This document shows, in pieces, positions 51,001-59,700 of a stretch of DNA of 64,000 nucleotides. Source of the stretch: Siderastrea radians (taxonomy: Eukaryota; Cnidaria; Anthozoa; Scleractinia; Rhizangiidae). Location of the stretch: contig OZ024891.1 in NCBI GenBank assembly GCA_964017195.1, forward strand, positions 1,763,894-1,827,893, given 5' to 3'. How positions within the stretch are numbered: position 1 is the first letter of the stretch; every line of letters begins with the position of its first letter. A program made the position numbers and the translations under genes. The notes beneath the pieces were generated by a model, which did no database searches, was not told where the DNA came from, and worked only from the letters and a program-made list of their open reading frames with translations.

Positions 51001-51467
51001 TCCAAATAAAAGAAAGTTGCTTCTTAACAATAGCGGCAACCGTTTGCCATCATAAAAATTCAAAATGGCGGTGTGCGGGAAATTTAAAAGCAAAAATAGG
51101 CTATATTCTTTTTCAATTTTTTGCACATGAAAACTTTCTTTCCACTTATTTAAAAAAAAGTTGGAATTTAGACTGTATCTCCAACAGTTTAATGCCAATT
51201 TGTTACGACAGTGGAGGTCCCTCTAAGTGTGACAATTCACAGGAAAGTAACCGTTGTGATCATTACCTTTCCAAGGTACAGTATTACCTATGCTGCACAA
51301 GAGCAGATTCTCCAGGGAATGTTGTCAAGTTTTACTTTCCTCTGGAAATGTTTGCATTTATCACACAGGGAAATTTCCGAAATTAATGATAATTTATCTA
51401 GGACGTGTCCGCGCTTACTTGGTGGTGAGCTGCCCATTTGGTCTCCTTCGCTTCCAGAGTCAGACAT
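36725..51467 (-). CDS. NAP1L1: Nucleosome assembly protein 1-like histone chaperone (NAP1), 19 exons, 421 aa
   Basis: Binds H2A-H2B and H3-H4 and shuttles histones between cytoplasm and nucleus. Exons: 51419..51467, 49837..49889, 49205..49251, 48837..48885, 48462..48554, 47711..47836, 46977..47067, 46575..46648, 46162..46266, 45981..46031, 45621..45709, 44751..44821, 44520..44606, 39290..39312, 39092..39166, 38262..38300, 37703..37738, 37073..37126, 36725..36778. Phase holds to TAA. Diagnostic stretches: LPKPVKRRIKALKNLQ (start of NAP domain), FYERVHALECEFAEK (dimerisation helix), VKGIPEFWLTAMKNVD, FVLEFHFSPNPYFTN, KMKCEPDEDDPFAFEGPEI, CHIEWKKGKNVTQK, NDSFFNFFAPPE, ERIIPKAVLYFTGEA, and an acidic tail (EEEEEEGDEAE, EDEDDDPDYH). 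Unlike vertebrate NAP1L1/4 it lacks a C-terminal CaaX. An in-frame upstream ATG at 51509 could add 14 residues. Symbol given at family level. Confidence 0.92.
36960..37039. repeat. CA / CCCACA microsatellite
   Basis: 'cccacacacacacaccc' units repeat up to 37039, ending about 33 bp from the 3' edge of NAP1 exon 18, in intron 18. Confidence 0.8.
37884..38067. repeat. MITE with ~38-bp TIRs in NAP1 intron 16
   Basis: 'TGGTTCCAGAAAATATCCAA' and 'GAGGGTC' are mirrored by 'GACCCTCCATGGGGGAAGTA' and 'GGATATTTTCTGGAACA'. Mirror-image ORFs on both strands across this unit are a by-product of the inverted repeat. Confidence 0.7.
38895..38968 (-). repeat. tRNA-Ser-like SINE head
   Basis: The reverse strand reads GGAGGCAGCGTGCCCTAGCG (box A-like), then 'TGGACTTGAAATCCGGAGG', an anticodon-arm-like stretch with TGA in the loop, then a weak box B ('GGTTCCATGTCC'). 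A degenerate tRNA-derived repeat in NAP1 intron 15, not a functional tRNA. Confidence 0.55.
39361..39527 (+). repeat. 5' LTR
   Basis: Starts TGTAGTGTTCGTG, ends GGAATACGACA; same length and sequence as the 3' LTR. Preceded by AGGGG. Confidence 0.95.
39570..40643 (+). CDS. gag: Retrotransposon gag with nucleocapsid zinc knuckles and start of protease, 357 aa
   Basis: Starts 43 bp after the 5' LTR. Capsid-like N-terminal two-thirds, then two CCHC-type zinc knuckles: CYRCGNVGHFGRDPEC (~220-235, with one extra residue in the last spacing) and CHKCGGADHFGAQC (~241-254). A basic stretch follows. The aspartic-protease active site LIDSGAS is at ~318. The frame ends at TGA shortly after, before the second half of the protease. 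That half continues in the next ORF, so the protease is split between frames. Confidence 0.9.
   Translation: MASIKTDDLSSVKPFDPHGDPSNVGRRWQRWIKSFTLYADSKGLIIHADKDDNKVQRRALLLHSAGEDVQEIFETLADTGGIKDYAKAEKALNDYFIPKVNSTYQNHVFRSMEQHDGETVAQFVTRLRRVVKDCDYGEQAENQIRDQVVQRCKSHDLRRKLLEKGEKLTLELLLSTAANHECVQSQLQSMESGKNDVNAVREKQPDKTKESTSGTTKHACYRCGNVGHFGRDPECPAKGKTCHKCGGADHFGAQCQTKKGAKPPKPRRGGQPKGKNQKRKSVRYVEREREEDEYAFAVNSVAPPEEINVTVGGVVVAMLIDSGASTNVIDKNLWLKLKQEKVKCVSKKSDKKLYAWQ
40600..43539 (+). CDS. pol: Retrotransposon pol: protease end, reverse transcriptase, RNase H, integrase, 979 aa
   Basis: Overlaps gag by 44 bp in a different frame. Visible in order: protease tail with LLGRETAIQLGVL (~50), RT with FSKLDLKWGYHQL (~191) and the catalytic block ISDDIIVHG (~257), in which ISDD stands where many elements have Y/F-x-DD. 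RNase H follows with ADASPVGLGAIL (~404) and TDHKPLE (~469). Integrase follows with an HHCC finger (HEGHPG...CKSCHGCQ, ~621) and a DDE core (D in DLLGP ~685, D in RSDNGPQF ~740, E in NGEVERQ ~774). No internal stop. The only apparent damage is the gag/pol frame change, which may be a mutation or a programmed frameshift. Confidence 0.93.
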   Translation: MCLRRVIRSFMHGSDQPLKVLGTFSASVKAGENEVEAEFAVIDGKGAALLGRETAIQLGVLKLGIPLYSVTSKETIMSDYKEIFEGVGKLKDYQVKLYVDPNVPPVAQPVRRTPFSLRDKVKEKVEELVAMDIIESVEGPTPWVSPVVVVPKQNDEIRLCVDMRRANEAIIRERYPIPTVDEVLQNLNQSTVFSKLDLKWGYHQLELHPDSRSITTFTTHCGLYRYKRLMFGISSAPEVYQHVIQQALQDCEGVANISDDIIVHGRNTEEHDKRLQRVLERLKEKNLTLNAGKCRFHMTQMVFMGQVLTNNGIGPAEDKVKAIVDAREPQSASEVRSFLGLANYNARFIPDFATVAEPLRRLTKKGVRFEFGDEQRKAFNELKMRLSSAETLGYFDKDAKTLIIADASPVGLGAILIQEQQGRKRVISYASKSLSDVERRYSQTEKEALAVVWACERFHVYLYGIEFELYTDHKPLETIYSSRSKPCARIERWILRLQPYKFKVKYLPGEQNIADPLSRLLQENKQVESSSAHKVSDEFVRFVAVTATPRAMTTREIEEASSEDREFVELHQCIKNGNWKGDQHKQYIPVCSELCVIGKLILRDTRIVIPTKLRPQVLSLAHEGHPGIVSMKQRLRSKVWWPGIDREAERFCKSCHGCQLVSSPSNPEPIKSTPLPSGPWQDLAIDLLGPLPSGDSVLVVVDYFSRYYEVEIMRSTTSEKVVECLGKIFTTHGLPLSLRSDNGPQFSSDTFEQYLKNQGIEHRKTTPLWPQANGEVERQNKSLLKRMRIAQAEGKEWKKELHKYLVAYRSTPHTTTGVSPAELLFGRKMRTKLPELREESIASEMRDRDGEMKAKAKQYADKRRNAQESDLTPGDKVLVRQERRNKLSTPFAPEPYDVISKNGNSVVIESSEGVQSMRNTTHVKKYEEPSPSPDETTLVPDDTAPAELEAEQEKASSPIVSRPSRVRKLPERFKDFDLT
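43798..43964 (+). repeat. 3' LTR
   Basis: Copy of the 5' LTR with no difference seen by eye; preceded by the polypurine tract and followed by AGGGG. Confidence 0.95.
44160..44460. repeat. Dispersed repeat fragment shared with 63.5 kb
   Basis: Contains 'GGACTAGCATCCCGTCCAGG', 'CAATACTCTC' and 'CAATTGCTTCATGCTACGGA' followed by 'CTCCAGCCGTGTGGGCC'. The same words occur in opposite orientation at 63500-63610. Lies between the LTR element and NAP1 exon 13. Confidence 0.6.
44917..45438. mobile_element. MITE with internal tandem repeats and 7-bp target duplication ATTGCTA
   Basis: Ends GGTGATTGTGAAGAAGAGCT (then CCCCTC) and inverted GGTAATCGTGAAGAACAGCT (then CCCCTC). 'ATTGCTA' is repeated directly at both borders (44910-44916 and 45439-45445). 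The interior is an array of ~45-bp units built on 'TTGGCCAACTGTTGGTGAAC' and 'TGTCATCTGACAGGTTAC', at least four copies between about 45130 and 45330. Sits in NAP1 intron 11. Confidence 0.8.
45450..45560 (-). pseudogene. Diverged duplicate of the start of NAP1 exon 12 and flanking intron
   Basis: The plus-strand block 'taacattctttcctttcttt...caatgtgacaactatt' at about 45456-45496 matches the 5' part of exon 12 at about 44789-44824. Its flanking intron bases also align loosely ('cacacagcc', 'aagtaagcc', 'cacttca...gtaatta'). On the minus strand it keeps an ag acceptor and reads CHIDLKRKE against CHIEWKKGK, then diverges and runs into the MITE. It has no donor or lysine-rich end, so it is probably dead. 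Confidence 0.5.
47245..47590. repeat. Three-copy ~110-bp tandem repeat ('GATGAAATCCT..GTGTGACC') in NAP1 intron 6
   Basis: Units repeat 'GATGAAATCCTA', 'GTGTGACC', 'AAATGAAAACT', 'CAGTACTTTC.TGTGGTA' and a 'TGTACAAGGTG' spacer at intervals of about 110 bp (starting near 47290, 47405 and 47515). Similar repeats are, to my knowledge, common in coral genomes. Non-coding. Confidence 0.65.
48008..48052. repeat. (AAT)n microsatellite
   Basis: A run of taa/aat units with one interruption, in NAP1 intron 5. Confidence 0.85.
48156..48410. mobile_element. MITE with ~60-bp TIRs and TCAAATA target duplication
   Basis: Ends share 'CATTCT', 'TCCCCAGAG', 'GCGATCCTT' and 'CCACGGATCGAGACCTCTGG' (then CAGGG) in inverted orientation. 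Direct TCAAATA lies on both sides (48149-48155 and 48411-48417). No coding potential. Located in NAP1 intron 5, about 50 bp from exon 5. Confidence 0.8.
49354..49400. repeat. (AATAC)n microsatellite
   Basis: About nine tandem pentamers in NAP1 intron 2; followed within 60 bp by a short inverted pair, 'GGAAGTGACAAGAGCAC' / 'TGCTCTCGTCACTTCC'. Confidence 0.9.
49980..50252 (-). repeat. tRNA-derived SINE, antisense copy of the 6.5-kb family
   Basis: The reverse strand starts GGGATGGCACAGTGGTGAGA, with 'CTTCCCACCAATGTGGCCC', 'GGGTTTGGTTACCGG' (box B region), 'TGTGTTGGTTCTAGACC' and 'GGGTTTTTCTCCGGGTAC'. It lies in NAP1 intron 1, next to exon 2. Confidence 0.75.
50956..51074. repeat. Small foldback with 20-bp perfect TIRs
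   Basis: CACCGCCATTTTGAATTTTT is mirrored exactly by AAAAATTCAAAATGGCGGTG; ~118 bp overall, in NAP1 intron 1. The long ORF across it is a chance reading. Confidence 0.7.
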
Positions 51468-53339
51468 TTTGGTTACTGTTGACATCAAAGAGATTTCACT
51501 GGTACTCATAAACTAACTAAAAATTATATTATAATCATATTAAGATGTTTTAACACTTATTTTTGCATTGTTGTCCAGCAAACAAACTCTGGCAAATCAT
51601 GGCAAATCACAGAACATGCACCATGCAACTTTTCAACACATGAAGAATGCAGCATTCATGATTAAATATGGGACTGTTGGAACATCCTTAATTTAACCTC
51701 CTTATAAAAGTGAGGTTATGTTAGGGGCGGGAAGTCGGGAACAACACCTTCATCAAGACTTCAACAGGAAGACGTTCTTTGCTGTTAAAAAGTGGTCTCA
51801 TCATCCAACTATTAATGTAAATCAGACCCTAACCCGGCTAACCAAATCAACTTTTTTTACCAAACGTTGAGCTCGAGCTTAAACAAACTTTTCACGTCCC
51901 AAGCCTCCCCAGACAGTCGACTTATAAAGCTTCAGCATATGTACATTTCATCGTCGGTATGTGGAACCTTGTACAATTTATTTTACAATGATACATTTGT
52001 AGCAACTGGAAGTCAGTTCCAGACAATCTTAACTGATAAATATAATGCTTGATCCTTCTAAAACAAACTAACAAATCCTCGATTGTAAGCCACAAACGTA
52101 GTGAAAAATTTTCAAACGAATAAGAGCGATCATGCAGAGTTTTTAGAGTACTTGACAAAACCTGCTGTATTTCAGACACAACTGGGCTTCTGTGGCCAAA
52201 TATTTTGCCTCCTCGTAACGACAGTTACTTACTGGAGATACGTACCTAAGTTTTCATGCACACTTACCTATCAGGGAGGTAGCTAAGTTGAATGAAATTT
52301 TCCTCCGGTTTTCACTCGGCAAATGCTTGCAGCACGAGGTGAAGAAATCTCCCGCGCCAGCGATAATGTAAATTTTTTCGGTCAGCAAGAAAAAAGCGCG
52401 AAGACTGGGACGAAGGGAATTCGTCCAATCGTCGATCGTCCCTCTGCGTCCGTCCAATCCCGATCCTTGATCTCGATCCCGTGAATGATCCCGTGAGTTA
52501 AGCCGTGAGTTACGGGTTCTATCCCTAAGTTCACATAAAATTTCTTCTCGTAACTGTAGTTTATTTTCACCATTCTCCTTTCTTCACTTTTTAAGTTGAC
52601 CTCAAACATAAACGGACCAAAAAAAAAGAGAGCAAACCTGAAAAGAAAAGACTTCAAATAGGGAAAAAAAGGAAAAGAAAAGTAAAGGAAACAAAAGAGA
52701 AGATAAGAGAAGAAAAGGAAAGGAAAAAAAGGAAAAGAAAGGAGCGAACAGAATAGGAAAATATCCCAGTTCATACTACTCCTTCACTAAGAACATGACG
52801 TCTAAATGACCCCGATGGCAGACGTCTACAAACGTTTTTTTTTTAATAGCCTGTGCCTGAGGTCTATAACAATTTTTTGAAGTTTCACGTTTTTATTCGC
52901 CAACTAATTACTACTACTACTACTTTTATTCGCCAACTACTTTACTACTACTAAAAAGGTCTTCACGAAATACCTTCATGAAACATTTTAATAGGAAAAC
53001 ACAAATGTTATCAAACACGTTTTCCAGAAATTAGGAGTGGCGACAATTTAGCCCTCATTAGTCGGCTTTTGCAGTACTTTTAGCACCCCGGCGCCGGCAT
53101 GTTTTTAACTGTTGAGATAATTGAGGGGGCTCATATAGACACCCCCGCATATTTACCAGCTTAGGTCATCTAGCTCCCATGTTATTCTACGTAGGTGGTG
53201 TGACTGTGTTGTGATGTTTTTTGCTGATAGTTTCCGGTTGCCCAACCCTCCCCTCCCTCACTATTTCTCTGATCCGATCTCGTGCAGTCTCGTGGAACTC
53301 TCGCGGGCAAAAAACAACCAATAGGAGGCCTCGTCCCAG
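51468..53339. promoter_or_regulatory. Divergent region between NAP1 (-) and tetraspanin B (+)
   Basis: Should hold both promoters and the NAP1 5' UTR. No coding gene supported. A low-complexity purine-rich tract (GGAAAA-type) spans about 52640-52750. Short direct 'tactactact' and 'cgccaactac' repeats lie near 52900-52950. Confidence 0.4.
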
Positions 53340-53455
53340 GGCTAAGGCGCACATTTATAGGCGTTGTTGTTACAGGGATTTCGCGTTGTGGCCTTGGTGG
53401 GTTTTGGTTTCAGAGACTTGAGGAGATTGCAGGAAGACTTCAGTCAGAGTAAAAG
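53340..53455 (+). other. Candidate non-coding first exon (5' UTR) of tetraspanin B
   Basis: A GC-richer stretch ends CAGAGTAAAAG|gtatgtc, a consensus donor. The next downstream acceptor before the tetraspanin ATG is tgagtttag|AAAAGAAAGC at 56025. A 'tttata' upstream (about 53354) could be a TATA-like element. The left edge is a guess. Confidence 0.35.
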
Positions 53456-56024
53456 GTATGTCAACTCTAGACTTGCTCGAAGTCGACCTCTTCGATTGAT
53501 ATTAAATTGCCCTGTGTTTTGGGAGTAAAGTGAGCTTCAATGAGGTAGCGGAGCGAGCGACGAAGTCGCGAGAGGTCTTTTAAAACGGGCCTATGTCAGC
53601 TCCAACTAATATAATTTTTTAAGTTAATGTAATCGGGCCTATGTTTTGAGCAATTATGAACTGAACTGAACTGAACTGAACAACTTTATGAACCCAAAGT
53701 TGGTTGTTCTTAGACCAGTGCTAGCTGCTGCTGCAATTTGAAGAGCGCATTGCGTGCAATGTGCCGAACAGGAGATTATAGTTACCCCTCATAAACTTTG
53801 GCGCGAATTTCGCAAGCAAGAACGGCTTTGGACTTACCATAACCTTTCCATCGTGGGCATTTTCTTAGTTAAAAGCAAGCTTATAACTTTGGGAATTCGC
53901 ACTGCTAAATTCGAGGACGAAGAGTAATTCCGATCATAAGGTCAGCTGTAGCTTGTTTTGACGTGTATCGGGGGAATAGCAGTCAAGTAGACAAGAATAG
54001 CCAAATGCCAGATAAAAAATCGATTCGTTTTGTTCTGCAAAAGCGCGCTCAATCCTTCCCAAAGAATGCTTCTAGCACTTGCTTTGAATATAAGGGTCGG
54101 GGCTCCAAATTTTTTTATCGTACACACCTACGGGTATTTTACTCACAAATTTAACGATAACCTATTCACACAATATGCGATCTTTAAGTCACAGAATGTT
54201 ACTAGGTTACGTCGAGGGTCGAATTCTTCTGTTTGCCTGACTTTAAGAGTTTGTTATTTATCAGAACATCTTAGAATTGCTTGCTGTGGTATTAACGAAA
54301 TACAGTAGTCTTACTGTCGGTGGTATGCTAATAACTCGCCGGCTCTAATAAGCTCTGTATAATATTAGTAAAAAAGCTATTTTTGTCTGTGAGTTAACCG
54401 AACTCGCGAAAGAACAAACAAAGAGATGTTGACCACAAGACTGAGCGGTTTTGAAAATGCATTTTTAACGTTTAAAAAGTCTTCTTTAATACTGAATTGA
54501 AATGTTTGCACTTGGTTTTTCTACTATCACTAATCTTTGCTTGTTAAACTTAAATTCAAAATTTAAGAAAGAACAATAGTCAAATGTTGTTGTTAATTTT
54601 TTTTTTCATATATATTTCGGCCTTGTAATCATCGTATTTTTAGTTGTTTTCTCCTGTATTTTTGTTTCCAGGTGCATGAAGGTTTTTTTCTAAATTAATA
54701 TTCATGGAATAAATAAGAATTCAATACAAGTTTATTTACAGTATTTCACACTGTTTTACATACTACAATAGTACACAAAAACTAATTAAAATTTTTTGAA
54801 CAAAAGAAAAACATCCCCAGAAAGCCAAAATTTGGGAAGTCGATTGCCAGAGAGAATAAAATAAGAAAGATCAATCTTGCAAAATTTTCTATGAAATTAA
54901 AAGTGTGTTGAAGTGAACGGATGTGAAGTAAACATACTGAGGTTTTATTTGTGAACTTTGCTATCATTTGAATGTGTGTACAAATATTTATAATTGGATT
55001 TGAATAAAGTTATTTAACTTTTATTATTTTATGAAGTTGCTAGTGTGGGTAGCCTGCTTGGATAATGGAAACATCACCTGATTTTGTATGATGTCTGACA
55101 CATGACACTGAACACTATGTTAAATTTTGGAGAATAAACTAAGAAAAGCTGAGGTAGTGAGGAAACTTTAATTTGTTAATATTCACACCTCTGCTACAAC
55201 AACTTTTAAGGATTTTGTCATCAGTGGGCATTGTGTCATGGCCTGATATGGTGTCTCCTTTACTGGATGTATAATTTGTTCAAGTAAATACAGTGATATG
55301 AATAGAGCTGTAACTACAGAAAATGTAAATTTAAAAATTTATAGTACTGAAGCTTTTGAAAATCCTAACAAGGTGAAGAATTCTTCTATCCAGTTAAAAG
55401 TGACATTGCCTTTCTATGTCCACTTTGGCCTAGTTGGAAATATCTTAGTATTTTATTGACACCGAATTTGACAATTGTTATATTTACATAAATATTATAT
55501 TTGTTAGTCAAAATCCTTTGAAAATATCAAATTCTGCACATGTCTCAAATTTCACTTTAAGACAGGGCCGTAGCCAGAAAGAATATGACTGAGGCAATGT
55601 CCATGGTTAAATTTTCTTCCTAGGTATTTAGGGTGTTGAACGAAAACAATGACATAGCCTCGTACTGGCTATGGCCCTGTAAGAGCACTGGTTTGAATGT
55701 ATTTTCTCTGTTGTATAACTCTCCTGAAGGTTTAATCTATGTCTTTTTTCCTTTGGTCCTTGCCTAAATGTTGACTCTTTTCATATTTATGTTGCAATAT
55801 ATTTTATTTAAATGATTGTGTCTCCCAGTTAAGGTTAGTTTTATATATATTGCTGTTTTGTCAATAGAGTTGGATAGAAATTTCTGGTTTGGGTGTGTAC
55901 AATATTGAATAAATTAAACATTTATCATTGAGAACAAAGTGGTCAAAATATTTCTTTAATCAAGTAGACGCTTGTGTAAATTTTGTATTTATTATCTGTG
56001 TTAATGTTTTGTTACTGAGTTTAG
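53456..56024. other. Probable 5' UTR intron of tetraspanin B
   Basis: AT-rich, no supportable gene. It includes a small TIR repeat at about 55563-55681 whose ends 'ACAGGGCC(G/A)TAGCCAG' are inverted. Confidence 0.4.
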
Positions 56025-56038
56025 AAAAGAAAGCAAAC

Positions 56039-56744
56039 ATGGCCTTGGAAGGAGGTGCAAGAGTGATCAAATTCTTGGTTGTTTTCTTCAACTTCATTTT
56101 CTTTGTGAGTACAAAGCTTAATATTTAATTATGCATTTTTTCCCACTAGATATAAAATTGTTGTTGTGTTTACATATGTGGAACATTAATTAACTTAATG
56201 AAAATTTAATTTTTACTCTGTAAAATAGGGGGTGGGGTGGGATGGGATGGGAAAATATGTGATTATAGAATTTCCAAGGATTTTTTTTGGTTTGGGGGGG
56301 CATGTTTTAGGTGTACAAATTAAGTTATTATTGCATTGGCATTTGGTGAATGTTACCAGACAGTGATACCATCATTTGCATTTAGGCGTGGCCACGTCAT
56401 GGAAAAATTGACCTAATTTGGTATCAAATACAGCATGTTTCATCATCAAACCACTGTGGTTTGACACTGGCCTTTACATGACTTTTAGTGCTCAAGTAAA
56501 TGGTTGTTTGTTATGTAGTTTGAGAGAAACTGCACTGAACCATTGTTAGGTGAAATCTTTTTAGTGTATTGCAAAACATGTCTTGTGAAATAAACTCATT
56601 TCTGGCTAACAGTTATGGGCAGAAGAGCTTGCCTAACACAGATTCTGATCCATATTAAAATTTCACTGAAACTTCAAATGTTTGATAAACATGACTGTGT
56701 TTCTGGAGGTTTTGCATACAATAGTAACAACAACAACAACAACC

Positions 56745-56775
<31 letters not shown>

Positions 56776-59700
56776 TATTAATAACCTGTGTCATAACAGT
56801 TAATATTAGCAGTTAGAAAAAATGGTGACACTAAAATGGTAATAAAAAGTCATGGTGAATAGCACAATTTATACTTCATGGTGCCTTACTAAGTAGACTG
56901 CAAGTAGTCTCTAATTTTGGTGATAGCGATCGTGGGGCGGGCGAAAATACACGCGCGCGCGCGAAATTCCGGGGAGACGCGACGCGACGCGATGGGAGCG
57001 CGAAAAATGAGGGGAGCGCCGAAAATTAGAGACTAGAGAGTTTGAATTAAGCACGTACATTCCAAGCGCAAAATTCTGATTGGCTCTTTCTTGGATACCG
57101 GTCAACAATCTGTCTACAGTACACTTGCCGCTGTCAACACTCGTGATGATAATGAGTGAACGTTCGCAGCTCCAGTGATACAAGCGAACCATAAATTCAG
57201 TGTTCTCCCTAGTTTTCAGGGTAACAGGTAAGTCAGTTTTTTGGACCGGTAAAGCAGCTCTGTTGAAAATCTTTTTCTACCCTGGTGTGGAATTGTCGTC
57301 ATGAGACCCGAAATGTTGCCGGCATGACACTAGGCTAACACAAGTCTCAAAAACCCTTCAAAACGGTTGACGTTTGTAATTCCTGTCATGTGGAACGTAT
57401 TAACGTGCAGATAAATGTCGAGAAGAAAAAGCTTACAGCAACCTAAAAAACGTACTGAGAAACGCCTAGAAGATGAGACATACTCCTTATAAAGGCACAA
57501 ACGACGAACTTCGAGGAGAAGACAATACTAAGAGTACATTACGAACAAACCTGAACAAACCAACGTACGGATATAGACGTCAAGAAGATAACACTAGTAT
57601 CTCACGACAATGCTAACGTACAGAGAAATGTTAAGGAGATACAACTACCAACATCTAAATTACGAATATACTAGCACATGGACAAATGTTGAGAAGATAA
57701 CAATAATATTTTTCGAATGTTTTAACGTACAGAGAAATGTCGACAGTCGAGAAGATAAGACCGTGCCTTACATCACTGACGAACACTATCGCATGGAAAA
57801 TGTCCAGAAGACTAATACCTTAAGAATGTACTGGCATATGGAGAAACGTTAAAAAGATACGACTAACATCTTACTAAGGTAGAAACGTGCGGAGAAACGT
57901 AGAGAAGATGAGACTATTATCTAACGAACTTAGAAATGTCGAGATGATAAGACTACGTCTAATATTGCACAAACGCATGGACAATGAGAAAAGTTACTAA
58001 AACTACACTTACGTGGTACGCAGTAGCCTACGTCACAGACGTAATCTAACGGTCATATTCCGTCTGCGGTGCGGGCTAGGTACGCAGCACGACGGACATA
58101 AATCTTGTCATAATACAATCCGATAATAAATCTTTCACTATCCCAAACTGTTGGATGTTTCTAATCCAGGCCTTTATCTGGTTCCGGCTAACCGGTAACA
58201 AACGGTGCTACAAGTGGTAAATTTTACCAGTTACCGCCTGATAAGGAGAACACTGTAAATTAAGGGCAAAACACCCGAACTTCGTGCACCAGTTTTCGGT
58301 TTGAAAACGAACACAGTTCTGTAGGCACGCTATACTTCAGCATGCTATCACTTTGGATGTATTGAGTCATTTCACCACCCAAATGCTTTGATAGCGCCAA
58401 CATCATTTCTTCTTTCAGATCTTTGTGGCAAAACACTGCATTCACTGCTGGTTTCCAATTACGGCTGCATAATTATGTTTTTAACCATTCTTTCAGCTAA
58501 TTCATCTGGTGGAGAATGCAACGAAATCGTAGACTCACCAGTCGGAATAACCACTTTGACTTGTGGTTTTTCAGTTTCATTCACGGCCACTAACTTTTCA
58601 ATCTCGGAGCGATCAGGACCATAATTTATGGCTCTCCTCGCTTTACTGGATTTGGCTTCCGAGTCGGGTTTCTCTACCGACGATTCCAGTCTGCTTGATT
58701 TTGAGGTGGCAGGATTTCAAGGGGAACGTGCAATGCATTTAAACCTCTCACTCACGATCAGCGAAGATTCAATGGCAGATTTCATTGAACAACTCTGCGG
58801 CCTGGTTTGTGCAACTAGATTTCCTCGAAAGAAACGAAACAGTTCCGTTGCAGTTCTGATTTTCCTGGCGCATTTCTCACACACTTGGGATGAGAGTGAA
58901 GATGATTGTTCACAAGTAAACCCCAGTTGGCTGAGAAGATCCACGAGGCAACATTTCTCCACTCCGGCCCATTTTGTTATCTCATAGAGATTTTCCGTGG
59001 AAACTCTTCGTTTAAAATCCCCGTAATAAACTAGAAAATTGCAGCAGCAAACACGGCAGAAATCGTTGCAGCTAGGCATTTTAGGAGGCCTTCCTACCGC
59101 TTTCTTTGGTGTTTCTGCCATTTTATATACATGGCTTCTCGCGAAACAACAGAAACTGGCCTGCGTATTTCATCGTGTTTCATTTCATCATTTGCCAAAA
59201 AATCTCCCGTAGTTTATCGAAGACAGGAGTAAATGACTGGAAGCCAAGAGAAGGAATTTCAATGGTTGCGAATAATTGGCTTGAAAGATGATATGAAATT
59301 TACACCTCAAAATCACTCGGCCGTGAAAGGTCAAAATCCTGGGCTAAGTTTGTAGTCTCTAATTTTTGGCGCTCCCCTGGCGTCGCGTCGCGTCTCCCTG
59401 GAATTTCGCGCGCATGTGTGTATTTTCGCCCGCCCCACGATCGCTATTGCCAAAATTAGAGACTACTCGCAGTCTACTTACTAAGTAAATAAATGTTTTC
59501 TTTGGGTAAGGGAATCCTCAGAATCTAGGTTGGAGAGCAGAAGTAATGCTCAGGAGTAGTTTTCTTACACTACTGAAAGAACAGGATTTGAGCACCAGCC
59601 ATGTGGTTCACCCATGTCTGGTCTGTGAGTTAATCATGCATGTGCTTAATGTTTTGGCATCTATAATGGTATAGGTGTTTGGTGGACTGCTGATTGGCAT

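Larger units (their letters stand above)
56894..59480. mobile_element. ~2.6-kb TIR element carrying a ZAD-like zinc-finger gene
   Basis: Both ends, read inward, begin GTAGACTGC(A/G)AGTAGTCTC, then TAATTTTGG, GCGATCGTGGGGCGGGCG, GAAATTCC(G/A)GGGAGACGC and 'GAAAATTAGAGACTA'-like words. The TIRs are about 120-130 bp. Direct TTACTAA flanks the ends as a possible 7-bp duplication. The interior contains a degenerate tandem array (about 57400-58010) and, on the minus strand, a broken zinc-finger gene. No recognisable transposase, so mobility would depend on another element. Confidence 0.7.

Noticed and set aside
50847..51386. 179-codon plus-strand ORF upstream of NAP1 exon 1
   Set aside because: It runs through a foldback with mirrored ends and has no domain features.
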